Source: Methylonatrum kenyense
GTDB taxonomy: Bacteria > Pseudomonadota > Gammaproteobacteria > Nitrococcales > Aquisalimonadaceae
DNA: 64,000 nt
Reading direction: 5' to 3'
Assembly (NCBI RefSeq): GCF_023195885.1
Contig: NZ_JALPKO010000003.1
Location: 62,001 to 126,000 of the forward strand
The position numbers and the translations under genes were made by a program. The notes beneath the pieces are model-generated. The model worked only from the letters and a program-made list of their open reading frames with translations, searched no databases and was not told the DNA's origin. Positions 36,538 through 46,378 of this stretch are shown here, piece by piece. Position 1 is the first letter of the stretch. Each line of letters begins with the position of its first letter.

Positions 36538-36918
36538 ATGCAGCAACAGGATGACCTTGATCCGGCCGTGCGCCGTTTCATCGAGTCGGCGGTCGACCGC
36601 GGCCAGGTCTGGGGCCTGCTGGACGAGGAGGGCTGGGCACTGACACCGGCCGCCGATGACGAGACGGTGATGGTTCTGCCGCTCTGGTCCGACGAGGACG
36701 ATGCCAGCGCAGCGGCGACGGATGCCTGGTCGGACTACCGCACCGAGTCGATCGCGGTGGATGAGCTGCTGGAGCACTGGTTGCCCGGCCTGGAAGCCGA
36801 CGGGCATCGCGTCGGGCTGGACTGGACGCCGGACCTGGAGGGGGTCGAGGTGCCGCCGCTGGAGCTGCAACTCGATCTGGAGACTGCGATCAGCGCCCTC
36901 GATCCGGATCCCGACTGA
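36538..36918 (+). CDS. DUF2750 family protein
   Basis: A 126-residue acidic cytoplasmic protein matching DUF2750, with FIESAVDRGQVWGLLDEEGWALTPA near the N-terminus and repeated WxD motifs. Function is unknown. ATG 36538 is chosen because GGAGGA lies 7 bases upstream. It ends 1 bp before the convergent small membrane protein gene. Confidence 0.85.
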   Translation: MQQQDDLDPAVRRFIESAVDRGQVWGLLDEEGWALTPAADDETVMVLPLWSDEDDASAAATDAWSDYRTESIAVDELLEHWLPGLEADGHRVGLDWTPDLEGVEVPPLELQLDLETAISALDPDPD

Positions 36919-36919
36919 A

Positions 36920-37195
36920 TCACGGCTGTTCCCTCCCCTTGAGGAACAACACGCAGGCCGCCGGCACATGCACCAGGGCAACGCCGCTGATGAAGATCAG
37001 CACCGGATTGAGTTCCGTTGCCAGACCGTAAATTCGGGCCATGATCCAGCCGAAGCCGGCACCGGTGGCAAGCAGCACGATGCGCGCGACCCGCAAATGG
37101 CGCCTGTCCGGCGTATGGAACGGTAATCGCAGATGGGCATAGGCCATGGCCGGCACGGTGACCAGACAGACCAGCAACAGCCAGAGGTTGTACAT
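36920..37195 (-). CDS. Small uncharacterised membrane protein
   Basis: A 91-residue protein with three hydrophobic segments (about 3-19, 36-57 and 63-84) and a basic loop between them. I do not recognise a family. It is divergent from the TAXI binding-protein gene with a 44-bp gap and convergent with the DUF2750 gene. Coding status is supported by ATG 37195 and hydrophobic periodicity. Confidence 0.6.
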   Translation of the reverse strand: MYNLWLLLVCLVTVPAMAYAHLRLPFHTPDRRHLRVARIVLLATGAGFGWIMARIYGLATELNPVLIFISGVALVHVPAACVLFLKGREQP

Positions 37196-37239
37196 ATGAC
37201 GGACTCCGTTCAGTCAGTGTTTCGGTCGAGGCAGGCGCA

Positions 37240-38250
37240 GTGACCCTGCGCGGTCATGGGCGCCGGTTGCTTGCTCTGGCAGCGATGGTGCTGCTGGTCC
37301 TGCCTGCCGCCTGGTACGTGCTGACCACGGAACCGCAAACCCGTTTCACCGCCCTGGGCACCGGTGGCGTCACCGGGGTCTACTATCCCACCGGCGGTGC
37401 CATCTGCCGCCTGCTCAACCAACAGCGTGAGCGCCACGGCATCCGTTGCTCGGTGGAATCCACAGCCGGCTCCATCTTCAATCTCAATGCCCTGCGCCGT
37501 GGCGACCTGGAATTCGGCATCGTGCAGTCGGACTGGCAGCACCATGCCTGGTCGGGCAGCAGTGTGTTCGCCTCACAGGGCGAGGATCGCGATCTGCGCG
37601 CGGTGTTCGCGCTGCATCCCGAACCGTTCACCGTCATGGCCCGTGCCGATGCAGAAGTCGCCGAGTTCCTGGACAGCCGTGGCAAGCGGGTCAATGTCGG
37701 CAACCCCGGTTCCGGGCAACGCGGCACTGTTGAACGCTTGATGCAGGAACTGGACTGGAGCATGGACGACTTTGCCCTGGCTTCCGAACTGCCGTCCAGG
37801 GAGCAGGGCTCCGCCCTGTGCGACAACCGCATCGACGTGATCCTGTTCACCGTCGGCCACCCCTCCGGCTCCATCCAGGAGCCCATTGCGACCTGCGATG
37901 CGCGCCTGGTTCCGGTGCGGGGCGAAGCGGTGGATCGCCTGATCGACGCCAGTCCCTACTACAGCCATGCAACTCTGCCGGCCGGCCTGTATCCGGGGCA
38001 GGAACAGGACATCGAGACCTTTGGCGTGCGCGCCACCCTGGTCACCCGGGCGGGTGTGCCGGACGAGGTGGTCTACGCACTGGTGCAGGCGGTGTTCGAG
38101 AATTTCGAGACCTTTCAGCGACTGCATCCGGCACTGCGCCTGCTGACACCGGAGGAAATGGCAACCACCGGCCTGACCGCGCCGCTGCACCCCGGGGCGA
38201 AGCGGTATTTCGCGGAGCACGGCCTGCTGGATAACGGGGACGGACAATGA
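37240..38250 (+). CDS. TAXI-family TRAP substrate-binding protein
   Basis: A 336-residue periplasmic receptor with an N-terminal membrane anchor or uncleaved signal (about 8-26). The hallmark segment TGGVTGVYYPTGGAICRLLN and the later FTVGHPSGSIQEPI place it in the TAXI family, whose members pair with fused TRAP permeases and often bind glutamate or related dicarboxylates. The start is GTG 37240. It overlaps the next gene by four bases. Ligand is unknown. Confidence 0.92.
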   Translation: MTLRGHGRRLLALAAMVLLVLPAAWYVLTTEPQTRFTALGTGGVTGVYYPTGGAICRLLNQQRERHGIRCSVESTAGSIFNLNALRRGDLEFGIVQSDWQHHAWSGSSVFASQGEDRDLRAVFALHPEPFTVMARADAEVAEFLDSRGKRVNVGNPGSGQRGTVERLMQELDWSMDDFALASELPSREQGSALCDNRIDVILFTVGHPSGSIQEPIATCDARLVPVRGEAVDRLIDASPYYSHATLPAGLYPGQEQDIETFGVRATLVTRAGVPDEVVYALVQAVFENFETFQRLHPALRLLTPEEMATTGLTAPLHPGAKRYFAEHGLLDNGDGQ

Positions 38251-40979
38251 CGGACGCGGTCGGCGCGGGTCAGGCCTGGCGCGGCAATCCACTGAGCGTG
38301 CGATTGCTGACCCTGATTGCCCTGTGCTGGTCGCTGTTCCAGCTCTGGATCGCGAGCCCGCTGCCCTACGCCCTCGGCTGGGGAGTGGTGTCGGAAACCG
38401 AGGCCCGCTCGGTGCATCTGGCCTTTGCCCTGTTGCTGGCGTTCGCGCTGTACCCCGGCCGCCGCGGCCGTTCCGGACCCGCCACCGGCATGCCGCTGCT
38501 GTCGCTGCTGCTACTGGGTTCCGCACTGGTCCTGCTGCTTTTCAGCGCTTGGGCGTTGTTCGCCGGAACTGCCTGGATGCCCTGGCTGGCCCTGTCCGCC
38601 ACATGCCTGCTGATCGGCTGTAGCCAGCTCACCTCGGGCGCCTCGCGTCTGCCACGGTTGGACGTGTTGCTGGGGCTGGTGGCCGCGCTGACCGCCCTGT
38701 ATCTGTTCTGGCAGCATGCCGCGCTGGCCGACCGCCCGGGCCGCCCGCTGACCATGGATCTGGTGGTCTCGGTGGTGGGTCTGGCGCTGTTGCTGGAAGC
38801 CACCCGCCGCTCGCTCGGCCCGGCCCTCAGCCTGATCGCGGGCCTGTTTCTCGCATTCGCCTTCCTCGGTCCCTGGTTGCCCGACCTGCTGGCCCATCGT
38901 GGTGCCTCGCTGAGCCGCGCGGCGTCCCAGTACTGGTTGTCGGGCGAGGGCGTGTTCGGCATCGCGCTGGGCGTTTCCACCAGTTTCGTCTTCCTGTTCG
39001 TGCTGTTCGGCGCGCTGCTTGAACGCGCCGGCGCAGGGCGTTACTTCATCCAGGTTTCGTTTGCCTTGCTTGGCCACCTGCGGGGCGGCCCGGCCAAGGC
39101 CGCGGTGGTTGCCTCCGGTCTGACCGGGATGATTTCCGGGTCGTCGATTGCCAATACCGTGACCACCGGAACCTTCACCATTCCCCTGATGAAACGTGTC
39201 GGCCTGTCGGGCAACCGTGCCGGAGCGGTGGAGGTTGCCAGCTCGGTCAATGGCCAGTTGATGCCCCCGGTGATGGGCGCCGCCGCATTCCTGATGGTGG
39301 AATACGTGGGTATTCCCTACATCGAAGTGATTCGCCACGCCTTCCTGCCGGCAGCCATCGCCTACATCGCCTTGCTCTATATCGTCCATCTGGAAGCACT
39401 GAAGACTGGCGTTCGCGGCCTTCCCGCCAGACCGGAAGCCGACTGGCGCGGCCGCCTGATCGGCACCGGCCTGGTGGTCAGCGGGCTGATCGTGGTGGCG
39501 GGATTGTTGACCCTTTTATTGCGCTGGCTGGAGCCGATGGCGGCGGCGGTATCCACTCTGGTGCTTGCCGGCGGGCTGCTGCTGCTTTATCTCGGCCTGT
39601 TGTGGCTGGCGGCGAGGCAGCCGATGGTCGAATTCGACGAGGACAGGGAACTGCCGCCGCTGGGGCCAACAATCAAGCGCGGCCTGCATTTCCTGTTGCC
39701 GATCCTGGTGCTGGTCTGGGCGCTGGTGATCGAGCGCCTGTCACCGGCGGTATCCGCATTCTGGGCGGTGATGCTGCTGGTGCTGATCTGTCTCAGCCAG
39801 CGGCCGTTACTCGCCTTGATGGGGCGACAGCGCCAGCGCCTTGCAGCGTTGTCCCGTGCCGGGATGTGCGATCTGCATGACGGGCTGGTGCTCGGTGCGC
39901 GAAACATGGTCGGTATCGGGGTCGCGACCGCTACCGCCGGGATCATCGTCGGCACCGTGTCGATGACCGGTCTGGGACTCGGCCTCAGTCAGGTGGTGGA
40001 GGCCCTGTCCGGTGGCAATCTGTTCCTGATGCTGGTGCTGGTGGCGCTGCTCAGCCTGGTGCTGGGCCTTGGCCTGCCCACCACGGCAAACTACATCATC
40101 GTAGCCAGCCTGATGGCGCCGATCGTGGTCGAGTTGGGTGCCGACGCCGGTTTGATCGTGCCCCTGATCGCGGTCCATCTGTTCGTGTTCTATTTCGGCA
40201 TCATGGCGGACCTGACTCCGCCTGTTGGTCTGGCGACCTTTGCCGCGGCCGGCATTTCCCGCGGTGATCCGGTCATGACCGGTGTTCACGCCTTGCGCTA
40301 CAGCCTGCGCATGATCGTGTTGCCGTTCATCTTCATCTTCAATACCCAGTTGCTGCTGATCGGCATCGATTCGGGCCTCCAGTTGGCCCTCGTCGTGGTC
40401 TCGGCGACGGCAGCGATGCTGCTGTTTGCAGCCGCCTCACAGGGCTACTGGCTAGTGGCCAACCGATGGTACGAAACGCCCGCGCTGTTGCTTGTGGCCT
40501 TCACCTTGCTCTATCCCGGATTCTGGATGGATCGGCTGACGGAGCCCTGGGAGCAGCGGCCGGTCAGCGAGCTGACAGAGCAAATCGAACGCACCGCGGA
40601 CGGTGATCACCTGCGGCTGCGGTTTCGCGGTCTCGATGCCGACGGCCGCGAGGTCGTTCGGCCGGCGATGTTGCCGCTGGGGGCCGGCGACGATGCTGCC
40701 GCCCGACTGCAAGGCGCGGGTCTAACCCTGGACCGCGAAAACGGCCCACTGGAGGTGATTGACGTCGAGCATGGCAGCGTCGCCGAGCGTGCCGGCATCG
40801 ATTACGGCTGGCAGGTGGAGGCCGTTCTGGTGCCATCGGCGCGACCGTCGGAGAACTGGTTCCTGTTGCCCGCCATTGCCCTGCTGTCTGTCATCGGCTT
40901 CGCTCAGTGGCGCCGCCGACGGCAGGAGGCCGTCAGCGACCCGCAGAGCCGCCGGCGGCTTGATCCGGAGAGACGCTGA
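38247..40979 (+). CDS. Fused TRAP transporter permease (DctQM) with DUF3394 tail
   Basis: A 910-residue membrane protein that joins the small and large TRAP permease subunits in one chain: about four helices in residues 1-140, then the 12-helix DctM-like part (about 180-740). The C-terminal about 160 residues match the DUF3394 extension that some TAXI-associated permeases carry, a soluble PDZ-like domain between two helices. Conserved segments include SGMISGSSIANTVTTGTFTI and LPTTANYIIVASLMAP. It is coupled to the TAXI binding protein. Its last 47 bases overlap the convergent GGDEF gene. Confidence 0.94.
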   Translation: MTDAVGAGQAWRGNPLSVRLLTLIALCWSLFQLWIASPLPYALGWGVVSETEARSVHLAFALLLAFALYPGRRGRSGPATGMPLLSLLLLGSALVLLLFSAWALFAGTAWMPWLALSATCLLIGCSQLTSGASRLPRLDVLLGLVAALTALYLFWQHAALADRPGRPLTMDLVVSVVGLALLLEATRRSLGPALSLIAGLFLAFAFLGPWLPDLLAHRGASLSRAASQYWLSGEGVFGIALGVSTSFVFLFVLFGALLERAGAGRYFIQVSFALLGHLRGGPAKAAVVASGLTGMISGSSIANTVTTGTFTIPLMKRVGLSGNRAGAVEVASSVNGQLMPPVMGAAAFLMVEYVGIPYIEVIRHAFLPAAIAYIALLYIVHLEALKTGVRGLPARPEADWRGRLIGTGLVVSGLIVVAGLLTLLLRWLEPMAAAVSTLVLAGGLLLLYLGLLWLAARQPMVEFDEDRELPPLGPTIKRGLHFLLPILVLVWALVIERLSPAVSAFWAVMLLVLICLSQRPLLALMGRQRQRLAALSRAGMCDLHDGLVLGARNMVGIGVATATAGIIVGTVSMTGLGLGLSQVVEALSGGNLFLMLVLVALLSLVLGLGLPTTANYIIVASLMAPIVVELGADAGLIVPLIAVHLFVFYFGIMADLTPPVGLATFAAAGISRGDPVMTGVHALRYSLRMIVLPFIFIFNTQLLLIGIDSGLQLALVVVSATAAMLLFAAASQGYWLVANRWYETPALLLVAFTLLYPGFWMDRLTEPWEQRPVSELTEQIERTADGDHLRLRFRGLDADGREVVRPAMLPLGAGDDAAARLQGAGLTLDRENGPLEVIDVEHGSVAERAGIDYGWQVEAVLVPSARPSENWFLLPAIALLSVIGFAQWRRRRQEAVSDPQSRRRLDPERR

Positions 40980-42744
40980 ACTGGTCCCGGCCCTCGGCCT
41001 TGGCGGCATACATGGCGTCGTCGGCGGCGCGTTGCAACGCGTCCGGCGTACAGCCGTGGTCCGGATACAGGCTGATGCCAATGCTCACGCCGAGCCTGAA
41101 GCTCCTGCCGTTCGCCTCGATGGGGAGGGTCAGGGCTTGCAGTGTCTTCTCGGCCACCGCGGTTGCACCCCGGATGCCGTCGACCTTGCTGAGCAGAATC
41201 ACGAATTCGTCGCCACCGTGACGAGCCACGGTGTCAGAGTCCCGCACCACGGTTTTCAGCCGTGCCGCGATTTCCTGCAGCACGAGATCTCCGCTGTCAT
41301 GGCCATGGGCGTCATTGATGGCCTTGAAATGATCCAGATCGAGAAACAGCAGTCCCACCTGATGATTGTCCCGCTGGGCCATGTTCAGTGCTTTCTGCAT
41401 CTGTTCCAGAAGGTAGGCGCGGTTGGCCAGGCCGGTGAGGTGGTCGTGCATGGCCAGATAACGGATCTGTTCTTCGTTGATCCGTGCCTGCTCTTCCACT
41501 CGCCTGCGTTCGGTAATGTTGTAGGCCAGCCATAGCGCCGAAGGCCGCCTTTCCAGGTTTGTCGGCAATGGATAGATGCGGGCTTGGAACCATTGGGTGC
41601 CGGAGGGGCCACCGATGGCGTTGAGCAGCGCGTTGTCCTCGGTCCGCAGGGGATACTCCAGGGTCACCAGCCGCTTCTCACTGATCGCCCGGCGAACCCC
41701 GGACAGCGCATGACGGCTCGTGTCGTCATCCATCACGTCCCGTAGATGGCGCCCCTTGAGCGCCGCGCCATCGTGGTACAGACGACGTTCCTGGCCGCCG
41801 AAGCTTTCCAGATACCGGCCTTGATCATCGATCACGAAGCCGCTGTCGGGGATCGCCGCGACCATGGCTTCCAGTTGGCGGGAAACCCGCCTGATGCGCT
41901 GTGACTGGGCGGTGAGAACGCCACCGACCAGGCCACCGGTCAGGGCGAGTGCCAGTCCCAGCGCCCGGTGTGATTGTGGCGTTGCGGCATGGGCCGCCCA
42001 ACCCGCAGCTGGTGCCACCGCGAGCTGCCAGGACTGATCTTCGAAGCGGACATTCTTGAGGATCGGATCGGCGTCGAATACGGATGCATCACCGAAAAAG
42101 GTGTCACCGTCGGCTCCGAGACCGTCATGCCCGCGAATTGCGATGCTCAGTCCGTTGAACTGCGGTGCGTCGAGTCCGGCTGCCGCAAGCACGCTGTTGG
42201 AGTCAACCGGAACGCTTGCCGTTCCCCAGTAGCTGCCATCATCGAGATACACCGGGCTGCGGAAGATCAGCGCATTGCCGCCCTGGACCAGGTCAACCGG
42301 GCCTGTGACCACCGGTCGGCCGCTATCGATCATCCGGCGCAGGCTGTCGCCCTGCTGCGGGTGTTCAAGGATGCGCAAACCCAGGGCGTCTTCATTGCCC
42401 TCGCGTGGATAATTCCAGCGAATGATATTGTTCGGCGCCAACGTGATGTTGATGATATGGCTGCTGGCGTGGACCATCCGTTTAGCCACCGGTTTGTAGG
42501 CATCCCAGCCCAGGCCGGGGTTGGCTCCCACGAAATGGGTGAATCCGCTGACCACGAAAATCGTGCGGTTCATCTCGCTTTCCAGCCGCGACCGGAACGC
42601 GGCGGCCCGGTTTTCCAGCTGGGAGCGTGCTTCCTGTTCTGCGAACTCCTGGTTCATCCGTTCCAGCGCGAACAGCGCCAGCGCAATCAGCAGGAAGACA
42701 ACCGAGCCTGCCAGGGCGGGAAGCGTTCGCGTTGAATGCGGCAT
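40933..42744 (-). CDS. CHASE-PAS-GGDEF diguanylate cyclase
   Basis: A 603-residue membrane sensor. A membrane anchor (about 10-28) is followed by a periplasmic CHASE domain (about 60-250: FVVSGFTHFV, RSPVYLDD), a second membrane segment (about 255-280), a PAS-like region (about 295-420) and a GGDEF domain (about 435-595) with an intact GGDEF active site (RHGGDEFVIL) that should make cyclic-di-GMP. ATG 42744 has the better ribosome site (GGAG); ATG 42762 would add six residues. It overlaps the TRAP permease gene by 47 bp and diverges from another cyclic-di-GMP gene. Confidence 0.92.
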   Translation of the reverse strand: MPHSTRTLPALAGSVVFLLIALALFALERMNQEFAEQEARSQLENRAAAFRSRLESEMNRTIFVVSGFTHFVGANPGLGWDAYKPVAKRMVHASSHIINITLAPNNIIRWNYPREGNEDALGLRILEHPQQGDSLRRMIDSGRPVVTGPVDLVQGGNALIFRSPVYLDDGSYWGTASVPVDSNSVLAAAGLDAPQFNGLSIAIRGHDGLGADGDTFFGDASVFDADPILKNVRFEDQSWQLAVAPAAGWAAHAATPQSHRALGLALALTGGLVGGVLTAQSQRIRRVSRQLEAMVAAIPDSGFVIDDQGRYLESFGGQERRLYHDGAALKGRHLRDVMDDDTSRHALSGVRRAISEKRLVTLEYPLRTEDNALLNAIGGPSGTQWFQARIYPLPTNLERRPSALWLAYNITERRRVEEQARINEEQIRYLAMHDHLTGLANRAYLLEQMQKALNMAQRDNHQVGLLFLDLDHFKAINDAHGHDSGDLVLQEIAARLKTVVRDSDTVARHGGDEFVILLSKVDGIRGATAVAEKTLQALTLPIEANGRSFRLGVSIGISLYPDHGCTPDALQRAADDAMYAAKAEGRDQFSVSPDQAAGGSAGR

Positions 42745-42991
42745 GCAGCGACTCCATCCCATGCGGTCAGAGGATTGCGATCTGGAAACCGGTCGCCGCC
42801 ATATCCGTTCCGTGGAATCGGCACCGGGCGGCGGTGGGTCCTGGAATTACGCGTTATTCTACGTTTCCTGATCTGGAAAACAGTAGAATACCTCACACGT
42901 CTCGTGCCGACGGTGGGTTCTGGTCGTGGCCTCGTGCCAACCTTTTCCACTGGGGGCAGAATATCTCTCGACAGCATCGTTAGGGCAGGCC

Positions 42992-45900
42992 TTGTCTCAG
43001 TCATTGAATGAGCCCCACGCGACGGCGCAACGTTCCCTGTCAGCGTTGCGTGACCTGGTCGCCGGCATCCCGGTTCCCGCGGTCATAACCCGTGGTGCTG
43101 AACAGGATCTGGTGTTTGCCAATGGCGCGTTCGTTGATCTGACCGGGTACTCGCTGGGCGACGTGGCGACGCTGGACCAGTGGTGGGCGAAGGCTTATCC
43201 GGATTCCCGCTATCGCCGTCGCGTCCGGGCCGAGTGGAATCGGCGCATCGCCAGGGCGAATGCCTATCGAACCCCGATCAGACCGATCGAGGCAAGGATT
43301 TCCGTTGCCTCGGGTGAGGAGCGTTACTGCCGGTTTCACGCGACCGCGTTCGGCGACTGCAACCTGGTGATCCTGACCGACCTGACCGCGTTGCGAAAGA
43401 CCGAAGCCACCTTGATACAGCGCGAGCGCTACCTCTCCAGCCTGGTGGCTTCGATGCAGGACGTGCTGTTCGTGCTCGATGCGGAAGGCCGGTTCGTGGA
43501 ATGTCATGCTGCCGACGAGGATGATCTGGCGGTGCCGCCGGATGTGCTGCGGGGGCGCCATTTCGCCGAGTACCTTCCCGAGGACTTGAGCCGGGAAATG
43601 CTGCGAGGGGTCGAACGGGTGCGAGGCGACGGGCTACCGTTCCGGCATAGCTTTGCGCTGGACGTGCCCAACGGGGAAAAGCATTTCATCGCAACAGTCA
43701 GCAGCCTCGACCCGGCAGGACCGGCGGCTGCGGGTTTTCTTGTGGTGGTCCAGGACATCACCGACCAGAAAACCAAGGAAGAGGCATTGCGCCAATCCGA
43801 GCAGCGGTTCCGCGATATCGTCGATACCGCGAACGGCATTGTCTGGGAGGCGGACGCGGGCTTCCAGTTCACGTTTATCAGCCGCCAGGCGGAAACCATG
43901 CTCGGCTATCCAAGGGAAGCCTGGAAGAGCAAGGATTTCTGGGTCGAGCACATGCATCCGGAGGACCGTCTCTGGGCGCCGGCCTACTGCGCCAGCGAGA
44001 GCAGGGCCCTGCGTCCACACGATTTCGAATACCGGTTTATCGCTGCGGATGGCGCCGTGCGCTGGTTGCGCGATCTGGTGACGGTGGTTGCGGAGGACGG
44101 CCAGCCCAAATGGTTGCGCGGCATCATGGTGGACATCACCGAACAGCGCGAGGCGCAGGACGTGTTGGCATTCCAGCAGCGCTTCCAGGGTCTGGTGGCA
44201 CAGATCTCCACCCAGTTGATCAATGCCGGAGACACCAGCTTCGAGGCCACGCTGCAGGACGTGCTTCGCCAGCTTGGCGAGTTCTTCGCCGTCGACCGCT
44301 GTTACATCGCCGAATACGATGATGAAGCCGGGACCACCGCCTTGTTGTGCGAATGGTGTGCGCCCGGGGTGGCGGTGCAGGCCACCGAACTCCAGCAGTT
44401 CCGGACCGACGACTTTCCATGGTGGGAGGCGCGGGTTCGGGCTTTCGAACCGATCTCCATTGCCGACGTGCGGGCCCTGCCGGAGGAGGCCTACCCGGAA
44501 CGGGCGGCGCTTCTGTCGCGTAACGTTCGCGCCCTGGTGTCGCTGCCGCTGATTTCGCGGGAGCGGGTGTTTGGCTACATGAACCTGGATATCCTGCGTT
44601 CCGACGAGCCCTTGCCGGAGCACCAGATCACATTGCTGCGGGTGGTGGCCAGCGCGATTGCCGGTGCCATCGAACGGAATGCCGCGGAACAGACACTGCG
44701 CATTGCCGCCACCGCGTTCGAATCCCAGGAAGGGATGTTCGTCATGGATTCCGCGCGCCGGATCCTGCAGGCCAACCGGGCCTTCACCCAGCTTACCGGG
44801 TATTCCGCCGATGATCTGGTCGGCAACCATGCGGAAGCCTTGCGATCACCCCGCCAGTCACGCCGGTTCTATGATGCCGTCTGGGCAAAAATTCGCCGGG
44901 ACGGTGCCTGGCAGGGCGAAATGTGGTTTCGGCGCCAGAGCGGCGAGGAGTTCCTGGCCTGGGTCACGATGACCGCCGTGAACGGAGCCGATGCGCTAAA
45001 CACCCATTACGTCGGCACCCTGAACGACATCACCCAGCGCAAGGCGGCCGAGGAGGAGATCGAGTATCTGGCCTTCTTCGACTCCCTGACCCAGTTGCCC
45101 AATCGCAGCCTGCTGCTGGATCGGATGCGCAAGGCCCTGTCTGTCAGTGCCCGCACTGGTCGGGGTGGGGCACTGCTGTTCATCGATCTCGACAACTTCA
45201 AGTTGCTGAACGACACCCTGGGCCATCCGATGGGGGACCTGTTCCTGCAGCATGTGGCGCGGCGCCTGCGGCGCTGCATTCGGGCCAACGACACCCTGGC
45301 TCGATTGGGTGGTGACGAGTTTGTCGTCATGCTGGAAAACCTGTCGGAGGAGCCCGGCGAGGCCGTGGAGGAGGCGCTCGGGGTGGCACGCGGTATTCGT
45401 GAGTCGCTGAGCCGGCCCTACGACCTGATCGGCCGGGAACAGAATGCCACGTCCAGCATCGGTGTGGCGATGTTCGAGCATCCCGCGGCCGGTATCGAGG
45501 AGTTGATGAAACGCGCCGACCTGGCCATGTACCAGGCGAAGGCAGAAGGGCGGGATACGATACGTTTCTTCGATCCAAAGCTGCAGGCCTCGGTGATGGA
45601 GCGGGCGGATCTGGAGACGGAGATGCATCAGGCGCTGCGCGAACAGCAGTACCTGTTGCACTATCAGCCCAAGGTGGATCATCAAGGCCGAGTGACCGGT
45701 GCCGAGGCCCTGGTCCGCTGGCAGCATCCGAGCCGCGGCCTTGTCGGACCCGGCGCCTTTGTGCCGGTTGCCGAGGAAATCGGGCTTATTCTGCCCATCG
45801 GCACGTGGGTGATTCGCGAGGCCTGTCTCCAACTCAGCTTGTGGCAGAAGGATCCGCAGATGGCGCCGTTGGACATCTCGGTGAACATCAGCGCAAGGCA

Positions 45901-46378
45901 GTTCAAGCAGCCCGGTTTCGTCGATGATGTGCTGGAGGCGTTGAAAGAGACCGGCGCGGATCCGCGGCGGCTGGTGCTGGAAATAACCGAGAGCCTGTTG
46001 CTTGAGGACCTGGGCGATATCGTGCGCAAGATGGAGCGTTTGAAACGCCATGGCGTCGGCTTCTCGCTTGACGATTTCGGCACCGGTTATTCCTCGCTGG
46101 TCTACTTGAAACGCCTGCCGCTGGACCAGCTGAAAATCGATTATTCCTTTGTTCGCGATGCACTGGTGGATCCCAATGATGCCGCCATCATCCATACCAT
46201 CATGTCCCTGGGCGAGAGTCTGGAAATTGCGGTGATTGCCGAGGGCGTCGAGACCGAAGAGCAGCATGCCTGGCTCGCGGGACTCGGTTGCCAGGCCTTC
46301 CAGGGTTACCTGTTCGGTGCGCCGGTGCCTGCCGATGAGCTGTTTCCGTTCGCCGCCAAGCGGATCGAAAACGAATGA
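42992..46378 (+). CDS. Multi-PAS GAF GGDEF-EAL protein
   Basis: A 1128-residue cytoplasmic signalling protein. Order: PAS (about 1-110), PAS (about 120-240), PAS with PAC (about 250-375), GAF (about 385-550), PAS (about 555-670), GGDEF (about 680-840) with intact GGDEF (RLGGDEFVVM), and EAL (about 850-1110) with intact EAL (AEALVRWQHP) and DDFGTGYSS. Both cyclase and phosphodiesterase sites look active, so net activity depends on sensing. The start is uncertain: I prefer TTG 42992 (AGGGCAGG upstream); GTG 42926 would add 22 residues. The next gene overlaps its stop by four bases. Confidence 0.9.
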   Translation: MSQSLNEPHATAQRSLSALRDLVAGIPVPAVITRGAEQDLVFANGAFVDLTGYSLGDVATLDQWWAKAYPDSRYRRRVRAEWNRRIARANAYRTPIRPIEARISVASGEERYCRFHATAFGDCNLVILTDLTALRKTEATLIQRERYLSSLVASMQDVLFVLDAEGRFVECHAADEDDLAVPPDVLRGRHFAEYLPEDLSREMLRGVERVRGDGLPFRHSFALDVPNGEKHFIATVSSLDPAGPAAAGFLVVVQDITDQKTKEEALRQSEQRFRDIVDTANGIVWEADAGFQFTFISRQAETMLGYPREAWKSKDFWVEHMHPEDRLWAPAYCASESRALRPHDFEYRFIAADGAVRWLRDLVTVVAEDGQPKWLRGIMVDITEQREAQDVLAFQQRFQGLVAQISTQLINAGDTSFEATLQDVLRQLGEFFAVDRCYIAEYDDEAGTTALLCEWCAPGVAVQATELQQFRTDDFPWWEARVRAFEPISIADVRALPEEAYPERAALLSRNVRALVSLPLISRERVFGYMNLDILRSDEPLPEHQITLLRVVASAIAGAIERNAAEQTLRIAATAFESQEGMFVMDSARRILQANRAFTQLTGYSADDLVGNHAEALRSPRQSRRFYDAVWAKIRRDGAWQGEMWFRRQSGEEFLAWVTMTAVNGADALNTHYVGTLNDITQRKAAEEEIEYLAFFDSLTQLPNRSLLLDRMRKALSVSARTGRGGALLFIDLDNFKLLNDTLGHPMGDLFLQHVARRLRRCIRANDTLARLGGDEFVVMLENLSEEPGEAVEEALGVARGIRESLSRPYDLIGREQNATSSIGVAMFEHPAAGIEELMKRADLAMYQAKAEGRDTIRFFDPKLQASVMERADLETEMHQALREQQYLLHYQPKVDHQGRVTGAEALVRWQHPSRGLVGPGAFVPVAEEIGLILPIGTWVIREACLQLSLWQKDPQMAPLDISVNISARQFKQPGFVDDVLEALKETGADPRRLVLEITESLLLEDLGDIVRKMERLKRHGVGFSLDDFGTGYSSLVYLKRLPLDQLKIDYSFVRDALVDPNDAAIIHTIMSLGESLEIAVIAEGVETEEQHAWLAGLGCQAFQGYLFGAPVPADELFPFAAKRIENE